Shown here in pieces: positions 15,099 through 23,050 of a stretch of 23,668 nt of DNA. Position numbers and translations under genes: made by a program. Numbering within the stretch: the first letter of the stretch is position 1; every line of letters begins with the position of its first letter. The notes under the pieces are model-generated. The model searched no databases and had not been told where the DNA came from. It saw nothing but the letters and a program-made list of their open reading frames with translations. This DNA is from Acidimicrobiaceae bacterium (GTDB taxonomy: Bacteria > Actinomycetota > Acidimicrobiia > Acidimicrobiales > Acidimicrobiaceae), in the NCBI GenBank assembly GCA_013044415.1, contig JABEUO010000069.1, positions 1 through 23,668 of the forward strand, read 5' to 3'.

Positions 15099-16115
15099 CT
15101 ATACCCTTTCTGCGTAAAAGTCACCAATAGCCTTGGTGCTGAGTCCTTGTGGGGGTGAGGTTTCAAGCGATTTCTCAATGGCACTTGCGGCCTCTGTCTC
15201 GCCGAGAAAATCTAACATCAATGCCATCGAACGGATGGCTGCAATAGGATTGGCTCTGCCCGTTCCTGCGATATCATGAGCCGCACCATGAACTGGTTCG
15301 AAGAGCGATGGACCCGTACGTTCGGGATTCAAATTCGCCGACGCAGCTAATCCGATGCCCCCCGATACGGCCCCAGCAAGATCGGTGATAATGTCCCCAA
15401 AGAGATTGTCAGTGACTACCACGTCATACCGACTGGGGTTTTCCACTAAATAGATGCAACTTGCGTCGACGTGATTGTAAGCCACCTCTACTGCTGGGTA
15501 AGAAGCAGACACTTCGTCGAAAGTCCTCTGCCACAGGTCGCCCGAATAAGTCAGTACGTTGGTTTTATGGACCAAAGTTAGATGTTTCTTCGGTCTCTTT
15601 GCCGCCAGATCGAACGCATACCTAACTACCCGCTCCACTCCAAATCGAGTATTTACCGATCCCTGAGTCGCTACTTCATGGGGCGTCCCCTTGCGGAGAA
15701 ACCCACCTTCACCAGCGTATGTACCTTCGGTATTCTCTCGAACCACCACCATGTCACAAACCTTATTAGCGGCGAGTTCATGAGGGTTTGGGGAGAGAAA
15801 TGGGCGGTGATTCACATATAGGTCGAGTTCAAACCTTAATTTCAAGAGTAATCCACGTTCCAATATCCCAGAGGGAACCTCTTTGGAGCCAATGGCCGGT
15901 CCGATAGCGCCCAAGAGTATTGCTTCATATCCTTTGAGTTCCTCTAGGACCCCATCGGGTAGAACTTCCTTAGTCTTTACGTACCTGGCGGCACCCAAGT
16001 CGTATTCAGTTGTCTCGAGAATTACCCCGGTGGCCCTAGCTACCTTTAGCGCCTCCTCGGATACTTCGGGACCGATTCCGTCCCCACCGACAACGGCTAT
16101 CCTGTGACTCGTCAC
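15099..16115 (-). CDS. leuB: 3-isopropylmalate dehydrogenase
   Basis: LeuB oxidises and decarboxylates 3-isopropylmalate to 2-oxoisocaproate (leucine) and, in the citramalate pathway, 3-methylmalate to 2-oxobutyrate. The 338 residues are of the shorter actinobacterial form. Motifs are VVGGDGIGPEV at the N-terminus, LLKLRFELDLYVNHRP with the substrate arginines, VVVRENTEGTYAGEGG (about 122-137), Lys184 in LVHKTNVL, metal-binding acids in VTDNLFGDIITDLAG (Asp236, Asp241, Asp245), and the nucleotide loop EPVHGAAHDIAGTGRANP. GTG 16115 follows GAGGAG with 5 bases between. It is the first gene of the leuB-ilvE-cimA unit and has a long leader containing an attenuator-like structure. Confidence 0.95.
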   Translation of the reverse strand: MTSHRIAVVGGDGIGPEVSEEALKVARATGVILETTEYDLGAARYVKTKEVLPDGVLEELKGYEAILLGAIGPAIGSKEVPSGILERGLLLKLRFELDLYVNHRPFLSPNPHELAANKVCDMVVVRENTEGTYAGEGGFLRKGTPHEVATQGSVNTRFGVERVVRYAFDLAAKRPKKHLTLVHKTNVLTYSGDLWQRTFDEVSASYPAVEVAYNHVDASCIYLVENPSRYDVVVTDNLFGDIITDLAGAVSGGIGLAASANLNPERTGPSLFEPVHGAAHDIAGTGRANPIAAIRSMALMLDFLGETEAASAIEKSLETSPPQGLSTKAIGDFYAERV

Positions 16116-16171
16116 ACATACTCCTCAAATCTCCACCCCATGCAAGCCAACTAATGGCGCCTAGAAAATAA

Positions 16172-16197
16172 AAAGACCGCCCCCGCAGGGTCGGCCC
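16172..16197 (-). terminator. Intrinsic terminator inside the leuB leader
   Basis: The minus-strand RNA folds GGGCCG-A-CCC / GGG-G-CGGUCU around a UGCG loop (one A-G mismatch), directly followed by UUUUAUUUU. No minus-strand gene precedes it, so it lies in the 5' leader of leuB, where a terminator makes sense only as a regulated attenuator. Confidence 0.7.
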
Positions 16198-16200
16198 GAA

Positions 16201-16223
16201 GCTCACACCTACCAGGCGTGAGC
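16201..16223 (-). promoter_or_regulatory. Attenuator pause hairpin at the leader-peptide stop
   Basis: A 9-bp stem GCTCACGCC / GGTGTGAGC with a 5-base loop starts at the last base of the leader stop codon. One pair is G-U in minus-strand RNA but would be an A-C mismatch in plus-strand RNA, which supports function on the minus strand. I could not draw a convincing antiterminator pairing by eye. Confidence 0.6.
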
Positions 16224-16312
16224 TAACTAATAATTACTATGGCGACGTTCGAACGGGGAACTCTTTGCATGGCTGATTCAAAACTAGCGTAATTTTCCGG
16301 CAGTTTACACAT
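16223..16312 (-). CDS. Ile/Val-rich leader peptide of the leuB-ilvE-cimA operon
   Basis: This is a short frame ending in codons for N-V-A-I-V-I-I-S and a TAG stop that touches the following hairpin. Starting at ATG 16270 it encodes MQRVPRSNVAIVIIS. In-frame ATGs at 16312 (29 codons, weak GGGTG SD 5 bases before it) and 16324 would lengthen it. In the 15-residue version six residues are Val or Ile, four of them in the run I-V-I-I just before the serine and stop. This is the layout of a ribosome-stalling attenuator peptide that senses charged tRNA-Ile/Val. The operon makes isoleucine precursors (cimA, leuB) and transaminates Ile, Val and Leu (ilvE), so the sensed amino acids fit. Translation itself is not shown. 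Confidence 0.6.
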   Translation of the reverse strand: MCKLPENYASFESAMQRVPRSNVAIVIIS

Positions 16313-16324
16313 AAGTGCACCCAT

Positions 16325-16668
16325 TGCGGGATAAATTCCATCTTAAACTCCAACGAATAGCCACAAACTAGTTCTTTCCGATAAGAACTCGATTTGGTTC
16401 GCTAGACCCACCTCGAGCCAAGCCGCAGCTTGCTCGACTGATCCTAGGACCGCTGCCCGATCTGGATTAGGTGGAAGTTGCCATTCAAAAGATCGCTTTG
16501 AAAAGCTTCGGATCGGTATTTCGGTTCCTAATCAGGAATCCAAACGCCTTTCAAGGACATCCTGTCTTGCTAAAGGCGACCTACAAAGAGTCGCTATCAG
16601 GCTAAGTCCAAGCAATAAAGCTAACCCCCATTCGCTACGTGACAAAAAAGGGGGTCTGGGCACTAGTT
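16325..16668. other. Spacer between divergent leuB and greA, promoters not resolved
   Basis: No gene is recognised. The region must carry the start of the leuB leader transcript on the minus strand and the greA promoter on the plus strand. Several short imperfect inverted repeats occur (for example ggttcc / ggaatcc near 16523-16541), but none is compelling. Confidence 0.4.
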
Positions 16669-16674
16669 TATAAT
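16669..16674 (+). promoter_or_regulatory. Consensus-like -10 hexamer next to greA start
   Basis: TATAAT sits 2 bases before the GTG of greA, and a TAGTTT overlaps it on its 5' side. If the TAGTTT is used, transcription would begin at or near the GTG and the mRNA would be leaderless. No TTGACA at standard spacing was found. Confidence 0.35.
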
Positions 16675-16676
16675 TC

Positions 16677-17144
16677 GTGAGCCAGACTTCATTATCCCAA
16701 GAGACCTACGAGCGGCTGCAAGCAGAGCTGCAGGACCTGACGACCCGAGGCAGGATCGAGATCGCCCACGCAATTGAGGCGGCACGGGCACTCGGAGATC
16801 TCAAGGAGAATGGGGACTACCACGCAGCCAAGGACGCCCAAGGCAAGATGGAAGCCAGAATCCGCCAGATTCAGGCGCTGCTAAAGGATGCCGTCATAGT
16901 GGACTCCACTCGCTCCCCACAGGTTGTCGAGCCGGGAGTCGTCGTGCACCTTAAGTACGAGGGCGAAGACGACGTCTATTCATTCCTAGTTGGTTCGATC
17001 GAAGAGAAGAGGGATGGGGTCGACGTTGTCTCACCTACCTCGCCTTTGGGAAAAGCGCTGTTGGATCAACGCTCTGGAGCGACGGTCGAATATGAGGCTC
17101 CAGGGGGCAAACTTCGCGTCGAGATAGTCCGCCTCGGGGACTAG
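16677..17144 (+). CDS. greA: Transcription elongation factor GreA
   Basis: GreA rescues backtracked RNA polymerase by stimulating transcript cleavage. At 155 residues it is slightly shorter than typical (about 158-165). The N-terminal coiled coil (about residues 8-75) contains the tip motif LGDLKENGDYHAAKD, with the acidic residues that coordinate the polymerase magnesium, and the basic second helix MEARIRQIQALL. The C-terminal FKBP-like domain has VVHLKYEGEDDVYSFLVGS and ends with the Gre family pattern SPTSPLGKALLDQRSGATVEYEAP. GTG 16677 fits the usual Gre N-terminus (SLSQETYERLQAEL), yet no SD sequence precedes it. It is divergent from leuB and precedes leuC. Confidence 0.95.
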   Translation: MSQTSLSQETYERLQAELQDLTTRGRIEIAHAIEAARALGDLKENGDYHAAKDAQGKMEARIRQIQALLKDAVIVDSTRSPQVVEPGVVVHLKYEGEDDVYSFLVGSIEEKRDGVDVVSPTSPLGKALLDQRSGATVEYEAPGGKLRVEIVRLGD

Positions 17145-17171
17145 CGGTGGCGGCAGGGGGCACCTTGGACT

Positions 17172-17195
17172 AAATTGTTCGAAAGCGAGCAATTT
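17172..17195 (+). terminator. Hairpin between greA and leuC
   Basis: A 10-bp stem aaattgttcg / cgagcaattt (one U-G pair in plus-strand RNA) with an AAAG loop. It ends in ATTTATA and not a clear U-tract. It may attenuate greA readthrough or stabilise the leuCD message. Confidence 0.4.
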
Positions 17196-17220
17196 ATACA
17201 ACCTGAGGTGGAAAATACAC

Positions 17221-18618
17221 ATGGGACGCACACTTTCGGAGAAGGTCTGGGACAACCACGTCGTCTATAGTAAAGACGGCGAGCCGGACCTGTTATACAT
17301 TGACTTGCACCTCCTGCACGAAGTAACTTCGCCACAGGCTTTCGACGGACTACGTTTAGCGGGCAGAAAGGTTAGGCGTCCAGATTTAAGCCTTGCAACC
17401 GCTGATCACAACGTCCCTACGGCCAACATCGACCAACCGATCAAAGACCCAATCTCGAGAAAACAGCTCGAGACACTCTCCCATAACTGCTCCGAATTTG
17501 GTATCCCACTATTTCCTATGGGGGACGAGAATCAAGGTATAGTCCACGTAATAGGGCCAGAGCAGGGCTTTACTCAGCCTGGGATGACCATCGTCTGTGG
17601 GGACTCACACACCGCGACCCATGGCGCATTCGGGGCTCTAGCCTTTGGAATTGGCACCTCCGAGGTGGAGCACGTTCTTGCTACCCAAACTCTTCCACAG
17701 ATTCGGCCAAAGAAGATGGCGATCACGGTGGATGGAAAGCTCCCCAAAGGTGTCACTGCGAAGGACCTCATCCTCGCGATTATCGGCGAGATCGGCACCG
17801 GGGGTGGCATCGGTTACGTCATCGAGTATCGGGGTGACGCCATAAGGTCTCTTTCAATGGAGGCCCGGATGACGGTGTGCAATATGAGCATAGAAGCCGG
17901 GGCCAGAGCGGGACTCATAGCGCCAGATCAGGTGACCTTTGACTATTTGAAGGGACGGGATCACTCGCCCCAAGGTGCAGACTTCGAAAAGGCGGTCGAA
18001 TTCTGGAAGACCTTGCACACCGATTCAGACGCGGTGTTTGACAAAGAGGTCCACATCGACGCGACCAAACTCTCCCCCTACATTAGCTGGGGAACCAACC
18101 CATCACAGGTGGCACCCCTCTCTGCGACTGTTCCAGACCCTAACCAGATGGCAGATCCGGCGGCCAGGGAAGCCGCTATCAGAGCACTCACCTACATGGG
18201 CCTCGAAGCAAACACCCCGATTCGTGACATCAAGGTAGACACGGTGTTTATCGGTTCCTGTACCAACTCAAGGATCGAGGACCTAAGGGCAGCGGCGGCG
18301 GTCATCGAAGGGAGGACCGTAAAGCCGGGGGTTAGGGCGATGGTCGTACCTGGATCGCATCGAGTCAAGAAGCAAGCGGAGTCGGAGGGCCTGGACAAAA
18401 TTTTCACCTCCTCGGGCTTTGACTGGCGTGAGCCCGGATGCTCAATGTGTTTGGGAATGAACCCAGACCAACTTGCTCCTGGAGAAAGAAGCGCATCCAC
18501 CTCGAACAGGAACTTCGAAGGTCGTCAGGGGCGAGGCGGAAGGACCCACCTCGTTTCACCTCAGGTTGCCGCAGCAACCGCCATTCTCGGTCGATTCGGA
18601 TCCCCGGATGAACTGTAG
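17221..18618 (+). CDS. leuC: 3-isopropylmalate dehydratase, large subunit
   Basis: LeuC is the [4Fe-4S] catalytic subunit of isopropylmalate isomerase, which also isomerises citramalate to 3-methylmalate in the CimA route. The 465 residues are of normal length. It has the aconitase-type start TLSEKVWDNHVV, YIDLHLLHEVTSPQAFDGLR, ADHNVPT, and CGDSHTATHGAFGALAFGIGTSEVEHVLATQ. The cluster cysteines are in FIGSCTNSRIEDLRAAA (about 341-357) and in the pair GCSMCLGMN (about 403-411), followed by STSNRNFEGRQG. ATG 17221 is preceded by TGAGGTGG at a usable spacing. It lies 57 bp before leuD, with which it forms the heterodimer. Confidence 0.97.
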   Translation: MGRTLSEKVWDNHVVYSKDGEPDLLYIDLHLLHEVTSPQAFDGLRLAGRKVRRPDLSLATADHNVPTANIDQPIKDPISRKQLETLSHNCSEFGIPLFPMGDENQGIVHVIGPEQGFTQPGMTIVCGDSHTATHGAFGALAFGIGTSEVEHVLATQTLPQIRPKKMAITVDGKLPKGVTAKDLILAIIGEIGTGGGIGYVIEYRGDAIRSLSMEARMTVCNMSIEAGARAGLIAPDQVTFDYLKGRDHSPQGADFEKAVEFWKTLHTDSDAVFDKEVHIDATKLSPYISWGTNPSQVAPLSATVPDPNQMADPAAREAAIRALTYMGLEANTPIRDIKVDTVFIGSCTNSRIEDLRAAAAVIEGRTVKPGVRAMVVPGSHRVKKQAESEGLDKIFTSSGFDWREPGCSMCLGMNPDQLAPGERSASTSNRNFEGRQGRGGRTHLVSPQVAAATAILGRFGSPDEL

Positions 18619-18675
18619 ATACAAAAGGTTTGTTCATCAAAGCTAAAGTCCAAAGGTTTATATCAAGGAGAGAAG

Positions 18676-19269
18676 TTGAAGCCGATCAAAAGGATTGAGT
18701 CCACCGCCTTACCACTCAAAAGATCTGACGTCGACACCGACCAGATTATCCCCAGTGAATGGCTCAAAAAGGTTGAGCGAAGCGGGTTCGGAAAGGGACT
18801 TTTTGGCGAATGGCGTGACGACCCGTCGTTCGTCCTCAATGACCCCGCTTTCTCGAAGGCACACATTCTGGTCGCTGGACCCAACTTCGGCACCGGGTCA
18901 TCAAGGGAGCACGCAGTATGGGCCCTAATGGACTACGGCTTCGAAGCCATTATCTCATCTCGATTCGGGGACATCTTCAGGAACAACTCGACGAAGGCTG
19001 GACTAGTGCCGGTGGTTGTCCCTCAAGACCTAATCGAGCGGATATGGGGGGCTATAGACGCCGATGCCGACCTCCTAATCGCCGTCGATATTGACAAAAG
19101 GGTGGTAGAAATTCCGGCCCTCGGCGTCGTCGAGCCATTTGTCCTCGACGACTTCACTCGCTACCGGTTCTTGGAGGGTTTAGACGATATAGGGTTGTCG
19201 CTTCGCCACGAAGACCTGATCTCGAGCTTCGAGGGAACAAGACTCAGCTGGATGGCTTCAACCCTTTAG
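18676..19269 (+). CDS. leuD: 3-isopropylmalate dehydratase, small subunit
   Basis: LeuD is the small (swivel) subunit that completes the substrate site of isopropylmalate isomerase with LeuC. The 197 residues match the bacterial family length. Motifs are the N-terminal LPLKRSDVDTDQIIPSEWLK, the loop GPNFGTGSSREHAVWALMDYGF (about 75-96) with substrate-binding Ser/Arg residues, and ISSRFGDIFRNNSTKAGLVPV. TTG 18676 is the start: AAGGAG lies 5 bases upstream and the protein then begins MKPIKRIES as in homologues. Its last 26 bases overlap the 3' end of the convergent transporter gene, so no terminator separates the two. Confidence 0.97.
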   Translation: MKPIKRIESTALPLKRSDVDTDQIIPSEWLKKVERSGFGKGLFGEWRDDPSFVLNDPAFSKAHILVAGPNFGTGSSREHAVWALMDYGFEAIISSRFGDIFRNNSTKAGLVPVVVPQDLIERIWGAIDADADLLIAVDIDKRVVEIPALGVVEPFVLDDFTRYRFLEGLDDIGLSLRHEDLISSFEGTRLSWMASTL

Positions 19270-20167
19270 CCCTTGATTCAAAAAAAGACATTGAATCTCC
19301 ACTCGAGGTAATAAACAGCCCCACCATGACGACCAGGGCCCCGGCGAAGAATACAAGCTCTAATTTTTGATGCTGAAAAAAGAATCCCTCCGCCACCGAC
19401 ACGACCGCTATTAGGTAGGTAACCGCACTAGAAACGGTCGCAGACACCTGCCTAACGAGCCTCGTGCTCAATAATGCCGCAAATCCAGTCTGTATTATGC
19501 CGAGTGTTAGTACAGAAAGGTCTACTCGGGCGCCACCATGGAGGACGACGCCTGGCCCGGTTGGGTCGAGGGCGAGAAGCATCAGTGCCGAAGCGGTGAT
19601 CTGACCCGCAGCTATGGTAAGCGAGGACGCACCAGTAGGGATCAGAAAACGCTTTAAGTAGATAAAGCTAACCGCATAAAGCGCCGCGGCGAGCACGATC
19701 GCCCCCTCTGCGATGATACTACCCATGCCCTGGGTGTTCCAAGGATGGAATATTAGTATCACGCCTACGAGGCCGACGGATATTCCCACCTTCCTGTTGG
19801 TACCCAATGCCTCTTTGAGGACTATCGGGGCGAGGATTGCGGCAAAAATAGGAGTTGTGGCACCGAGCATTCCCGCGACGGCAGAAGGTGCTTTCGTCTC
19901 GCCCCAGGAAATGAGGAGGTATGGCAGGGCCGTCGAGACCAATCCCGCTCCGAAGAGGTGAGCTACAAAGCTTGCGGACCAAGTTACCCTTCCCCTCCTG
20001 GCCCTATTCGAAAGCAGCACAGCGAGCAGTACGACCGCTCCACCGATAAGTCTAACTTGGGCTACCTGGAGCGGTGAAAACCGCTCCAGGCTAACCGCAA
20101 TCAGAGAATACGAGCTTCCCCAGATTACGCCGAGGAATAGAAACTCGAATAATGTCTTTCGGTTCAT
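19244..20167 (-). CDS. EamA/DMT-superfamily transporter
   Basis: This is a 307-residue inner-membrane protein with about ten hydrophobic segments in two EamA repeats. Typical features are LFLGVIWGSSYSLIAVSLE in helix 1, QVAQVRLIGGAVVLLAVL, LPYLLISWGETKAPSAVAGMLGATTPIFAAI in repeat 1, and KVGISVGLVGVILIF. The C-terminal repeat ends in ALVVMVGLFITSS. DMT family members usually export amino acids or metabolites. Coupling to serC hints at serine or another amino acid as cargo, but nothing in the sequence shows it. ATG 20167 overlaps the serC stop as ATGA. An upstream start at 20200 would add residues encoded inside serC and is less likely. Confidence 0.85.
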   Translation of the reverse strand: MNRKTLFEFLFLGVIWGSSYSLIAVSLERFSPLQVAQVRLIGGAVVLLAVLLSNRARRGRVTWSASFVAHLFGAGLVSTALPYLLISWGETKAPSAVAGMLGATTPIFAAILAPIVLKEALGTNRKVGISVGLVGVILIFHPWNTQGMGSIIAEGAIVLAAALYAVSFIYLKRFLIPTGASSLTIAAGQITASALMLLALDPTGPGVVLHGGARVDLSVLTLGIIQTGFAALLSTRLVRQVSATVSSAVTYLIAVVSVAEGFFFQHQKLELVFFAGALVVMVGLFITSSGDSMSFFESRAKGLKPSS

Positions 20168-21294
20168 CCCGTTATTGCGCCGACGACATAGTCGACACAA
20201 ACGGTTAGTGCTTCGACATCTGATGGATCTATCGCCGGGAACATTGCCACCCGGATCTGATTCCTTCCAAGCTTCCTATAGGGTTCGACATCGACTATCC
20301 CATTGGCTCTGAGAGCCTTAGTTACCTGGGTACCGTCGATCGATTCGTCGAGGTCGATTGTCCCAACCACGTGGCTCCGCTTTTCAGGATCAGATACGTA
20401 TGGCGTGGCATAGTCCGACTTCTCCGCCCAGCCATATAGGCGTGAGGCTGAGTCGTCACACCTCTGGGTAGTGAAGGCCAAACCACCATTTTCGAGCATC
20501 CACTCGACCTGATTGACGAACATATATATCGTCGCCAGTGCTGGCGTATTGTAGGTCTGATCCTGCAGCGAATTATCGAGGGCTATCTTGAGGTCCAATG
20601 AAGCTGGGACCCATCTGCCAGAAGCAGCGATTTCTTCGATTCGTTGGATGGCTTTCGGGGAGGCGAGTGCGACCCAAAGTCCCCCGTCAGAAGCGAAGCA
20701 CTTTTGTGGAGAGAAGTAGTAGCAGTCAAACTCTGCCGGATCAACAGAAAGGCCACCGGCGCCAGAGGTTGCGTCAACGGCCACGATACCCGACGATCCA
20801 GATGGCCGCTTTATCGACATGGCAACACCCGTAGAGGTCTCGTTATGGGTCAGCGCATAGAGGTCGATATCTTCGGCCGCTACGGCTTCTGGGTGAGTGC
20901 CTGGTTCAGACTTTATGATCTGGGGGTCCTCAAGATGGGGAGACGACTTGGCGGCCTGGGCAAATTTAGAAGAGAATTCACCGAAACTGAGGTGCTGACT
21001 CTTCTTCTGGATAAGCGAAAACGTAGCTGCGTCCCAAAAGTAGGTAGCACCTCCATTTCCGAGTAGAACCTCATACCCCTCTGGGAGATTGAAAAGCTCA
21101 CGCAGGCCCGAACGGAGTCGCCCGACGGTCCCTTTTACCGTCTTCTGCCGATGTGAAGTTCCGAGATAGGTCTTGGCTGCCAGCCCGAGTCCTTCAACCG
21201 CTTCAGTTCTCACCTTGGATGGTCCGGACCCGAAACGCCCGTCTTGTGGTAGTAGATCGGCTGGTATCTTAATATCAGAGGCCTCTTGGGCCAT
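20164..21294 (-). CDS. serC: Phosphoserine aminotransferase
   Basis: SerC converts 3-phosphohydroxypyruvate and glutamate to 3-phosphoserine, the second step of serine synthesis, and may also serve PLP biosynthesis. The 376-residue fold-type I PLP enzyme is of the actinobacterial SerC class: IPADLLPQDGRFGSGPSKVR, TYLGTSHRQKTVKGTVGRLRSGL, LFNLPEGYEVLLGNGGAT, the block YALTHNETSTGV, AVDATSGAGGL, and PLP lysine Lys198 in YYFSPQKCFASDGGLW. ATG 21294 has a strong GGAGG 5 bases upstream. It is divergent from the aspartate aminotransferase, with only 54 bp between starts, and is coupled to the EamA transporter downstream. Confidence 0.95.
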   Translation of the reverse strand: MAQEASDIKIPADLLPQDGRFGSGPSKVRTEAVEGLGLAAKTYLGTSHRQKTVKGTVGRLRSGLRELFNLPEGYEVLLGNGGATYFWDAATFSLIQKKSQHLSFGEFSSKFAQAAKSSPHLEDPQIIKSEPGTHPEAVAAEDIDLYALTHNETSTGVAMSIKRPSGSSGIVAVDATSGAGGLSVDPAEFDCYYFSPQKCFASDGGLWVALASPKAIQRIEEIAASGRWVPASLDLKIALDNSLQDQTYNTPALATIYMFVNQVEWMLENGGLAFTTQRCDDSASRLYGWAEKSDYATPYVSDPEKRSHVVGTIDLDESIDGTQVTKALRANGIVDVEPYRKLGRNQIRVAMFPAIDPSDVEALTVCVDYVVGAITG

Positions 21295-21348
21295 CTACGC
21301 CTCCTAGGTCGTCGCCATGTATCAAATATTTCTTTAGGGAGTCTCGTC

Positions 21349-22566
21349 TTGAGTCCATACCAACACAGCCGCCTGTCCACAAGGATCGCATCGGTCGCCG
21401 AGTCGGCGACCTTGGCCATCGACTCGAAGGCTAAGGCCCTCAAGGCTTCCGGGGTCGACGTAATTGGATTTGGGGCAGGAGAGCCTGATTTCCCTACACC
21501 GGAGTTTATAGTCGAAGCGGCGATAAAAGCCGCAAGAGACCCGAAGTATCATCGCTATTCAGCCACCTCGGGACTCATGGAACTCAAAGAAGCCATTTCA
21601 GACAAGACTCTCCGTGATAGTGGCCTTAAAATTTCACCCTCCCAAGTCCTCGTGACGAATGGTGGAAAACATGCCATCTTCAACGCCATAGCCACGGTTG
21701 TCGAAGTCGGTGACGAAGTAATCATCCCAACTCCATGTTGGACCACCTACCCCGAAGCGGTGCGTCTGGCGGGAGGCGTACCGGTGCTGGTTCCTACTAG
21801 ACCAGAGAGTGGCTTTCGGCTCACTGTAGAGGAGCTTGAACCCTATATCAGCGACAAGACGAAGCTCTTTATCCATGTATCGCCTTCAAATCCAACGGGC
21901 GCTGTCTACGATTACAGCCAGACATTGGAACTTGGCCAATTCCTAGCTAAGACGCAAATCTTTGTACTGACCGACGAGATCTATGAACACCTAACCTACG
22001 ACGGCAACCTAGCGGTTTCCATGCCTAGCGTCGTCAAGGAACTCGAGGATAGGTGGATTATTGTGAACGGAGTGGCCAAGACCTATGCCATGACCGGATG
22101 GAGGGTTGGGTGGATGATAGCCGCCAATGACGTAATCTCCGGAGCGGCAAACCTTCAGTCCCAATCGACATCGAATGTCAATAACATCGCTCAGATGGCG
22201 GCGAATGCAGCTCTTCGCGGGGGCCTCGAGGCGGTGGAGGTGATGAAGGAGGCATTCGATAGGCGGAGAAGGACCATCGTCAAGATGCTGAATGATATAC
22301 CCGGTGTCGAATGTCGCATGCCAGAGGGCGCATTTTATGCATACCCTTCCCTAAAAGGTCTCCTGGGTCGGAACTTCCAAGGCATCAGACCAGCAACCTC
22401 ATCCGAATTGGCCTCGGTTATCTTGGACCAGGCAAAGGTCGCCATCGTACCCTCGGAGGCTTTCGAAGACATTGGCTACGCTCGCTTCTCCTACGCACTC
22501 TCCGACGCCGATTTGGAAGAAGGAATAACCAGAATAGCTAAGGCGGTTTCCGAAAGTTCCGACTAG
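21349..22566 (+). CDS. aspB: Aspartate aminotransferase (class I, AspB type)
   Basis: This enzyme performs PLP-dependent transamination between aspartate and 2-oxoglutarate. The 405-residue protein from TTG 21349 fits the 1-gamma AspB family. Its motifs are GFGAGEPDFPTPEFI near the N-terminus, KYHRYSATSGLMELKEAI, VTNGGKHAIFNAI, the block IIPTPCWTTYPE, HVSPSNPTGAVYD, VLTDEIYEHLTYDG, and Lys244 in VNGVAKTYAMTGWRVGW. The TTG is chosen because AGGGAG lies 7 bases upstream and homologues begin close to LSTRIASVAESATLAIDSKA. A start at 21286 would run through the serC promoter region. Aspartate specificity is inferred; close relatives also use prephenate or other amino acids. Confidence 0.92.
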   Translation: MSPYQHSRLSTRIASVAESATLAIDSKAKALKASGVDVIGFGAGEPDFPTPEFIVEAAIKAARDPKYHRYSATSGLMELKEAISDKTLRDSGLKISPSQVLVTNGGKHAIFNAIATVVEVGDEVIIPTPCWTTYPEAVRLAGGVPVLVPTRPESGFRLTVEELEPYISDKTKLFIHVSPSNPTGAVYDYSQTLELGQFLAKTQIFVLTDEIYEHLTYDGNLAVSMPSVVKELEDRWIIVNGVAKTYAMTGWRVGWMIAANDVISGAANLQSQSTSNVNNIAQMAANAALRGGLEAVEVMKEAFDRRRRTIVKMLNDIPGVECRMPEGAFYAYPSLKGLLGRNFQGIRPATSSELASVILDQAKVAIVPSEAFEDIGYARFSYALSDADLEEGITRIAKAVSESSD

Positions 22567-22653
22567 TGGCTGCAGCGTGCGTCGAAGTTGACATTCATCA
22601 ATCCCGTGCTCGAAGAGGTATTCATTGCCCAATCAATAAATGCGATCGACGAG

Positions 22654-22692
22654 CACCTGACGCCTTAGCTTCTATGAACTAAGCGTCAGGTG
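22654..22692 (+). terminator. Hairpin downstream of aspB
   Basis: Arms cacctgacgccttag / ctaagcgtcaggtg pair over 14 bp with one bulged C and a 10-base loop, about 90 bases past the aspB stop. No T-tract follows on either strand. Confidence 0.5.
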
Positions 22693-22711
22693 GCCTTGTC
22701 GAATAGAGACG

Positions 22712-22912
22712 TCACGGCTCGCTGAGCTTGGCCCAGATCAGCTGGGCAATCTCCAGGGTGTCCATGACCAGTTTCGTCTTTCTGCCAGTTATATAGCTGT
22801 CCGCTAAAAGCTGGGCAATCATCAAGCACGAAACAATACGCCGTTCTTTGCACCCTCCGGCACTTGCCCATTTGCCTATACCCCCACCCGCCAATGCGCC
22901 CGAAGCGTTCAT
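22712..22912 (-). pseudogene. Possible remnant of an integrase-core transposase
   Basis: The 66-residue minus-strand frame has a stretch around RRIVSCLMIAQLLAD and TKLVMDTLEIAQ. It loosely recalls the RRxVGWxMADHMRTELVxDALEMA region of IS3-type transposases. The DDE residues, flanks and terminal repeats are missing, and no RBS is seen. It may be a decayed fragment or a chance resemblance. Confidence 0.2.
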
Positions 22913-23050
22913 CTAATTTGCAAAATAGACCTTCCACTTACACCCAGGCTCTTTTTGGTGTACTATCTTCTGAGTAAACAATTGGGTGGAATTGTTGGCG
23001 CTACTTTCCGTGAAGAAATTAGCGTCGGCGTCGTTGGGTGGAGGCAGACA

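Larger units (their letters stand above)
22567..23050. other. Spacer between aspB and the secreted protein gene
   Basis: The spacer contains the aspB 3' hairpin, a possible degenerate transposase fragment on the minus strand (22712-22912), a TACTAT (22961-22966) with a CTTACA 18 bases upstream that could be a promoter, and a 7-bp inverted repeat aacaatt / aattgtt (22977-22996). No intact gene is recognised. Confidence 0.45.

Noticed and set aside
22654..23050. Considered a c-di-AMP (ydaO-type) riboswitch ahead of the secreted hydrolase-like gene
   Set aside because: The characteristic conserved blocks of that riboswitch could not be found in the leader.
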